DNA of 64,000 nucleotides from Natronorubrum thiooxidans (GTDB lineage Archaea; Halobacteriota; Halobacteria; Halobacteriales; Natrialbaceae), in the NCBI RefSeq assembly GCF_900156475.1, contig NZ_FTNR01000002.1:186001-250000 (forward strand), read 5' to 3'. The notes under the pieces are model-generated. The model was not told where the DNA came from. It saw only the letters and a program-made list of their open reading frames with translations, and made no database searches. Position 1 is the first letter of the stretch. Each line of letters begins with the position of its first letter. Position numbers and translations under genes: made by a program. Below are positions 59,962 to 64,000 of this stretch, one piece after another.

Positions 59962-59983
59962 CCCCGCGCCACCGTGCGCGGGG
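59962..59983. repeat. GC-rich hairpin, possible relic of an IS200/IS605-type end
   Basis: Arms CCCCGCGC (59962-59969) and GCGCGGGG (59976-59983) are perfect 8-bp complements with a 6-base loop. It sits 37 nt past the GT2 stop on the minus strand; the hairpin followed by GAATCC resembles the right ends of IS200/IS605-type elements in haloarchaea. No transposase is visible, so it could also be a terminator. Confidence 0.35.
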
Positions 59984-60019
59984 CAGTTGACACAGGAACA
60001 ACACGAGAGCCGCTCCCGA

Positions 60020-61015
60020 CTACGAACTCGTCGTGAGCACGCGCTGTGAAAGCACGGTCCAGGCCAGAACGGTTGCGACGAGCACAACCACGACTGTTGT
60101 GGCGATCGGAAGCGGCCGCCGTCGAACGCCGGACGCGACGGCCCAGCAGACGCCGGGGACGTGGCGCGCCGAGATCGACGCCGCGCGGGCGTGCCAGAGA
60201 CCACGCAGCAGTCGACCGTCGGCGAAGTAGCGTTTCGCGAGGATGAGGTCGTGTGTCGATCTGATTTCGTAGCCCGCGGCTTCGAAGTCGTCGACTTCGT
60301 CTTCGTACGCGGACAAATACTGCTCGCTTGCGTTTTTGATTACGTCTGCCGGCGGATGGCCGGTCTCCTCCCGGCGAACGAGTTCCTCGTCGACGTAGGC
60401 GAGCTTTCCATGCTCGAGCACGCGGAGACAGAACTCGGGATCCTGAAACCGATCGAGCGTCTCGTCGAAGCCGCCAGCCGCTCTGGCGACGCCCGTTTCC
60501 ACGAGCAGCGTCGAGCCGGCCCCCGGCTGGACGTTATCCGCCAGAATTTCGCCGACCAGTTCCTCGCCGCCTTCTCTCGTGGGCGGTTCGTCACCGCGAG
60601 CGAGGACGGCGGCAACAGCCGTCCGAAGCCTGCTGCCCGTCCCCGACAGCTCGAACGCCGAATCACAGTACGCCCCGACCCACTCGCTCGAGCGCTGCTC
60701 GAGGCGGGCGAGCTGTCGCTCGAGTTTCTCGGGATGCCACGTATCGTCCGAGTCGAGAAAGGCGACGTACTCCCCGCTTGCGTGTTCGATTCCCGTGTTC
60801 CGGGCGACGTTTGCCCCCTGATTGGTCGCGTGGACGACGGGACGAACCCGGGGATCCTCGTAGCTGGCCAGTACGGACCCAGTCTCGTCGGTCGAGCCGT
60901 CGTCGACGACGACGACCTCGAGGTCGTCGACCGTCTGCTCGAGTGCGCTGTCGATTGCACGGGGAAGCGTCCGCGCTCTGTTGTACGTCGGAATAACGAC
61001 GCTGACGCGAGTCAT
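60020..61015 (-). CDS. GT2-family glycosyltransferase
   Basis: 331 residues. VSVVIPTYNRARTLPRAIDSAL at the start (in part), VVVVDDGSTDET at about 34-45, the metal site AFLDSDDTWHPEKL at about 85-98, and the EFCLRVLEHGKLAYV acceptor segment identify a GT-A inverting enzyme. A single membrane helix is at about 305-325. An ATAATAATG box lies 26-34 nt upstream of the ATG. It is divergent from the small membrane protein gene. Confidence 0.92.
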   Translation of the reverse strand: MTRVSVVIPTYNRARTLPRAIDSALEQTVDDLEVVVVDDGSTDETGSVLASYEDPRVRPVVHATNQGANVARNTGIEHASGEYVAFLDSDDTWHPEKLERQLARLEQRSSEWVGAYCDSAFELSGTGSRLRTAVAAVLARGDEPPTREGGEELVGEILADNVQPGAGSTLLVETGVARAAGGFDETLDRFQDPEFCLRVLEHGKLAYVDEELVRREETGHPPADVIKNASEQYLSAYEDEVDDFEAAGYEIRSTHDLILAKRYFADGRLLRGLWHARAASISARHVPGVCWAVASGVRRRPLPIATTVVVVLVATVLAWTVLSQRVLTTSS

Positions 61016-61196
61016 GGTCGAGGGCTATCCAGCCACACCGCATTATTATCGAGTCGATAACCTCGACACAGCGGTCGTGTGACCGGTATTTTCTGCTCGG
61101 CGAACGGGCTGGAAACGCTGATAGCGGACGCCGTTGCCCGGCGGCAAACGCCTAATGACTGTATAAGAAAGCGTGACCGAGCCGTCGACGCCGGCA

Positions 61197-61397
61197 ATGA
61201 CGAGTCGAAACCGACGAGCGGTCGTGATCACCGTCGCCATCGCTGGCACAGTCGCCATGACCGGCTGGCTGTCGCGTGTCCACGAACGGCTGGGGTCGGA
61301 CGGTGGCCTGACGCCGTCTTACCGGCTGTTCGCCCGGGGAGGCGACGAGCAGACCGTGGACAGCGACATCGAAACGGAAGCGCTGGAGGGTGCCTGA
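61197..61397 (+). CDS. 66-residue single-TM protein coupled to GT2
   Basis: ATG at 61197, 66 residues. A hydrophobic helix at about 6-24 (RRAVVITVAIAGTVAMTGWL, in part) with basic flank before it, then an acidic tail with SYRLFARGGDEQ. Its TGA shares a base with the ATG of the downstream GT2 (TGATG). TATA-like CTGTATAAG (61157-61165) is about 33 nt upstream. A GTG at 61173 could extend it. It might anchor or partner the glycosyltransferase. Confidence 0.6.
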   Translation: MTSRNRRAVVITVAIAGTVAMTGWLSRVHERLGSDGGLTPSYRLFARGGDEQTVDSDIETEALEGA

Positions 61398-62446
61398 TGT
61401 ACCGGGATGCGACCGTCGGCGTCGTGATACCCGCCTACAACGAGGTGGGGTTCGTCGGCGACGTGATTCGTGAGATGCCGACGACCGTCGACCGACTCTA
61501 CGTGATCGACGATCGATCGACCGACGAGACCTGGACCGAAATCCTCGAGGCAGCCCGGGCGGACGCAAAAGCGCGATCGGCCCACGACACTGCAGGCGAT
61601 CCGCTCGTTGCGGACGGCGGGACGTCGACACTCGCGGCTCGAGCGACGATTCACGACCCGATCGGACGGGTCGTCCCGATCCGACACCGCGAGAACCTCG
61701 GTGCCGGTGGGGCGATCAAGACCGGCTATCTCGCCGCACTCGCAGACGGCGTAGACGCGACGGTCACTGTCGACGCGGACGGGCAGATGGACCTCTCCCA
61801 AATGCCACGGCTGCTCGATCCGATCGTCGAGGGCGAGGCCGACTACGCGAAAGGAAATCGGCTGCTCTCGAGCGAATACCGCGCCGCGATGCCCCGGTTT
61901 CGGTTCGTCGGGAACTCGATCCTGACGTTTCTGACGAAGATCGCCTCGGGGTACTGGAAGACGATGGATCCCCAGAACGGTTACACGGCAATCTCTCACG
62001 ACGCGCTGGCGGCGATCGACCTCGAGGAACTCTACGAGTACTACGGCTACTGCAACGACCTGCTCGTCAAGCTCAATGTGCAGGGCATGCGTGTCGCCGA
62101 CGTCGCAATGCCGGCCGTCTACGGCGACGAGGAGTCGAGTATCACGTACGCCGATTACATCCCGAAGGTCTCCTCGATGCTGCTCCGGAACTTCCTGTGG
62201 CGACTCCGGACGAAGTATCTCGTGCTCGATTTCCACCCGCTTGCGCTGTTTTATTTTGTCGGGGCCGGAGCGGCTGGGGCCGGCGTGCTCGGTGCGGGGT
62301 TGACCCTGCTCTCCACGTTGCTCGGTGCCGGCGTGTCGATCGGCCAGACGAGCGTGCTGGTTGCCACTGCCGGAATCACGCTGTTGTTGTTCGCCATGGT
62401 GTTCGACATGGCCGAGAGCGAACACCTCGAGTCCCAGGTTCAGTGA
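61397..62446 (+). CDS. GT2-family glycosyltransferase, dolichol-phosphate-sugar-synthase-like
   Basis: 349 residues from ATG 61397. VGVVIPAYNEVGFV at about 8-21, YVIDDRSTDETW, GAGGAIKTGYLAAL and the DxD site VTVDADGQMDL identify the DPM1/DPG-like GT-A family. The insert at about 60-90 is longer than in DPM1. The C-terminus has two membrane helices (about 290-310 and 320-340), the usual sign of polyprenyl-phosphate hexose synthases such as haloarchaeal Agl enzymes. It probably loads a sugar on dolichol phosphate. Start chosen by TGATG coupling with the upstream small gene. Confidence 0.92.
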   Translation: MYRDATVGVVIPAYNEVGFVGDVIREMPTTVDRLYVIDDRSTDETWTEILEAARADAKARSAHDTAGDPLVADGGTSTLAARATIHDPIGRVVPIRHRENLGAGGAIKTGYLAALADGVDATVTVDADGQMDLSQMPRLLDPIVEGEADYAKGNRLLSSEYRAAMPRFRFVGNSILTFLTKIASGYWKTMDPQNGYTAISHDALAAIDLEELYEYYGYCNDLLVKLNVQGMRVADVAMPAVYGDEESSITYADYIPKVSSMLLRNFLWRLRTKYLVLDFHPLALFYFVGAGAAGAGVLGAGLTLLSTLLGAGVSIGQTSVLVATAGITLLLFAMVFDMAESEHLESQVQ

Positions 62447-62524
62447 CGAAGCCGTCCACAGCACGCGGTTGATGAACGAACGGCGCGTTGCTGTGCTCCA
62501 CAGCGAGCGCGTCACCAGTGCGGA

Positions 62525-64000
62525 TCAGTAAATACTGCCGTCGAGGACGCCAAGCACGAGTCCCGAGACGAGCAAGGAGAGGCCAGCGACGAACAGGACG
62601 CGCTGTCCCCAGTTTCGTGTCGCTTTGCCGCCAAACCGTTTCTCGAGCCACCCGTGGATCGACTCCGCCCTTGAGCCAATCGGATCGGGAAACGCCGCGA
62701 GGACCTCGAACGGCTCCGTCGGGTCCAGCGCACCGACAAGCAGCGCGAAGGTGAGGAAGATCACGAAACCGATCGGTGGGACGATGGTGAGTGCGAGCCA
62801 CGGACCCGAAAGTGCCGTCGAGAGGGCGACGATAGGGACGGCTGCGAGAACGGTCGTCAGTATCACGCGCCCGAACCGGGCGTCAGCAAGCGGATCGAAG
62901 CCGACGAGTCGCGCGCTCCAGCAGTGGAAGGCGAACATCGTGGCGTAGCCGATGCTCGTCGCGATGGCCGCCCCATGCATCCCGTAGCGTGGGATCAAGA
63001 CGGCGTTGAGCACGACATTGATCGCGGCCGCAGCGCCGGTCGCCGCGATCGGATAGCGGAGCGTTCCGTTCCCCTGTGACACGGCGAGAATCGGCCGGGC
63101 GAGTGCGAACCCAAGTGCGCCGGGGAGCAACAACAGTAGGGGCGTAATCGCCGGTTCGGCCTCGGCACCGAAGTAGATCGGGACGACGACGTCTGCGAGC
63201 GAAGCGAGACCGACCGCCATGACGGCCGTCAGCAGAAACGTGTACCGTGTCGTTCGGGATGCGAGTGCCGTGATCTTTCGATGCCGGTTGTTCGACCACA
63301 GCTCCGACGTCGAGTGAACGTACACGGTCTGGAGGGCAAGCGGGACAAACCAGAGGAATTCGGCGAGTGTGAGTGCCGCCCGGTAGTTACCCACGTCCGA
63401 ACTTGCGGCGAACCGCTGGAGCATCACGATGTCGATGTGATAGAGCGACATCAGCAGGAATACGAGAACGATGCTCATCGAGTTGAACGTCAGCAGCTCC
63501 GTTCGCGGAAATCGCATCGTCGGCTGACTGAACACACACGACAGCGAGATTCGACGGTGGACGAAAACGAGCCCGACAACGGCGACGATTGCGCTCGCGA
63601 ACAGGTGGCCGGCAAGGGCACCCATCACCCCGTAGCCGGCGTAGACGAGCGGAATCGCGACCACGACGAACCCGACCTTGTCGAGGACCTTCAGCGGCTC
63701 CGAGTATCGCTCGAGGCCAAATCCCATGAGCGTCTTCCGAGCATAATCACGAAACTGCGCCGTGACGACGAGCACGGCCAGCGCGTAGAAGTAGATGGTC
63801 AACTCCTCGCCGAACGCGAGGGCAACGAGCCCGAACTGGGCGGCGACGACCAGCAACAACGCCCCAGTGACGGCGAGAATGACTGCCAGCCGGAAATAAA
63901 AGCCGACGACGTGTTCGCTCCAGTTCGCCGCGGTGCGGTCCTCGGCGAGGAACTTTCGGACGCCATCGGTGATACCGGAGCTAACGAAGATCATGTAGAT
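62525..64000 (-). CDS. Wzx-like polysaccharide flippase (N-terminus off the window)
   Basis: Partial: 491 codons from position 64000 inwards, with the reading frame open at the edge. About 12 membrane segments are visible. The first visible part is SSGITDGVRKFLAE, an interior loop of MATE/MOP-type flippases, so around 50-80 residues are missing. PMRFPRTELLTFNSMSIV and GNGTLRYPIAATGAAAAINVVLN are typical of Wzx/RfbX proteins. The soluble region (about 435-465) and a further TM helix end it. It would flip lipid-linked oligosaccharide across the membrane. Confidence 0.9.
   Translation of the reverse strand: MYMIFVSSGITDGVRKFLAEDRTAANWSEHVVGFYFRLAVILAVTGALLLVVAAQFGLVALAFGEELTIYFYALAVLVVTAQFRDYARKTLMGFGLERYSEPLKVLDKVGFVVVAIPLVYAGYGVMGALAGHLFASAIVAVVGLVFVHRRISLSCVFSQPTMRFPRTELLTFNSMSIVLVFLLMSLYHIDIVMLQRFAASSDVGNYRAALTLAEFLWFVPLALQTVYVHSTSELWSNNRHRKITALASRTTRYTFLLTAVMAVGLASLADVVVPIYFGAEAEPAITPLLLLLPGALGFALARPILAVSQGNGTLRYPIAATGAAAAINVVLNAVLIPRYGMHGAAIATSIGYATMFAFHCWSARLVGFDPLADARFGRVILTTVLAAVPIVALSTALSGPWLALTIVPPIGFVIFLTFALLVGALDPTEPFEVLAAFPDPIGSRAESIHGWLEKRFGGKATRNWGQRVLFVAGLSLLVSGLVLGVLDGSIY

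Noticed and set aside
61319-62515. 398-residue minus-strand frame opposite the second GT2
   Set aside because: Shadow of a clear glycosyltransferase gene.
1-64000. CRISPR arrays, rRNA and tRNA genes
   Set aside because: No regularly spaced repeats, conserved rRNA stretches or tRNA-like TψC/anticodon patterns were seen on reading both strands by eye.

Overview
The window reads as a chromosomal or megaplasmid segment of a halophilic archaeon (class Halobacteria). The evidence is high GC content, strongly acidic proteins, TATA boxes about 26-28 nt upstream of start codons with almost no leader, Tat-type lipoprotein signals, and haloarchaea-typical families (HalOD1, DUF7344, SPW, DUF1616, bacterial-type LeuRS). 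Gene content looks most like Natrialbales (Natrinema/Haloterrigena-like), but I cannot prove genus from sequence alone. No rRNA, tRNA, CRISPR array or intact insertion sequence was found.

Positions 1-17341 hold a cobalamin (corrin ring) cluster. On the minus strand cobN-cbiC-cbiE form one tightly overlapping unit, followed (with a DUF1802 gene and a 55-codon gene on the opposite strand) by cbiA, a glycosyltransferase, and then cbiT-cbiL-cbiF-cbiG-cbiH1-cbiH2-ferredoxin-LAGLIDADG-like gene running off the left edge. The chelatase partner chlID starts divergently from cobN across only 34 bp. The cluster is a cobalt-early type route (CbiL/F/G/H/T/E/C/A) combined with a CobN-type chelatase. Its oddities are a homing-endonuclease-like protein without catalytic acids and a CbiH paralogue with a Ser-rich tail carrying four KCG motifs.

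Positions 17441-43242 are mostly housekeeping and transport genes in small units: an NCS2 permease, a hydrolase, a MaoC-type hydratase, a CtaA-CtaB-like fused heme O synthase, a DsbA-like lipoprotein, an RCK potassium-channel-like protein, an aldo/keto reductase, a universal stress protein, an LLM/F420 oxidoreductase, an ABC-2 exporter, a six-PAS histidine kinase, a PPOX-fold protein, DUF420, HalOD1, leucyl-tRNA synthetase, an SPW membrane protein, a carbamoyltransferase, and two acidic surface-anchored proteins.

Positions 43475-64000 form a cell-surface glycan region. GlmS supplies amino-sugar precursor, and a membrane-anchored HTH regulator sits between inverted copies of an 18-bp motif. 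A nucleotide-sugar dehydrogenase, a 36-codon coupled ORF, a DUF354 protein, a GT4 glycosyltransferase and a GT-C-like membrane protein form one overlapping operon. Then follow DUF1616, two convergent DUF7344 membrane regulators, an asparagine-synthase-like protein without the glutaminase cysteine, a Tat lipoprotein with a polysaccharide-deacetylase domain, a sugar-transfer-type ATP-grasp enzyme, two GT2 enzymes (one coupled to a small membrane protein) and a Wzx-like flippase cut by the right edge. Together these suggest synthesis, modification (amidation, deacetylation, ligation, possibly carbamoylation) and export of a surface polysaccharide or N-glycan.
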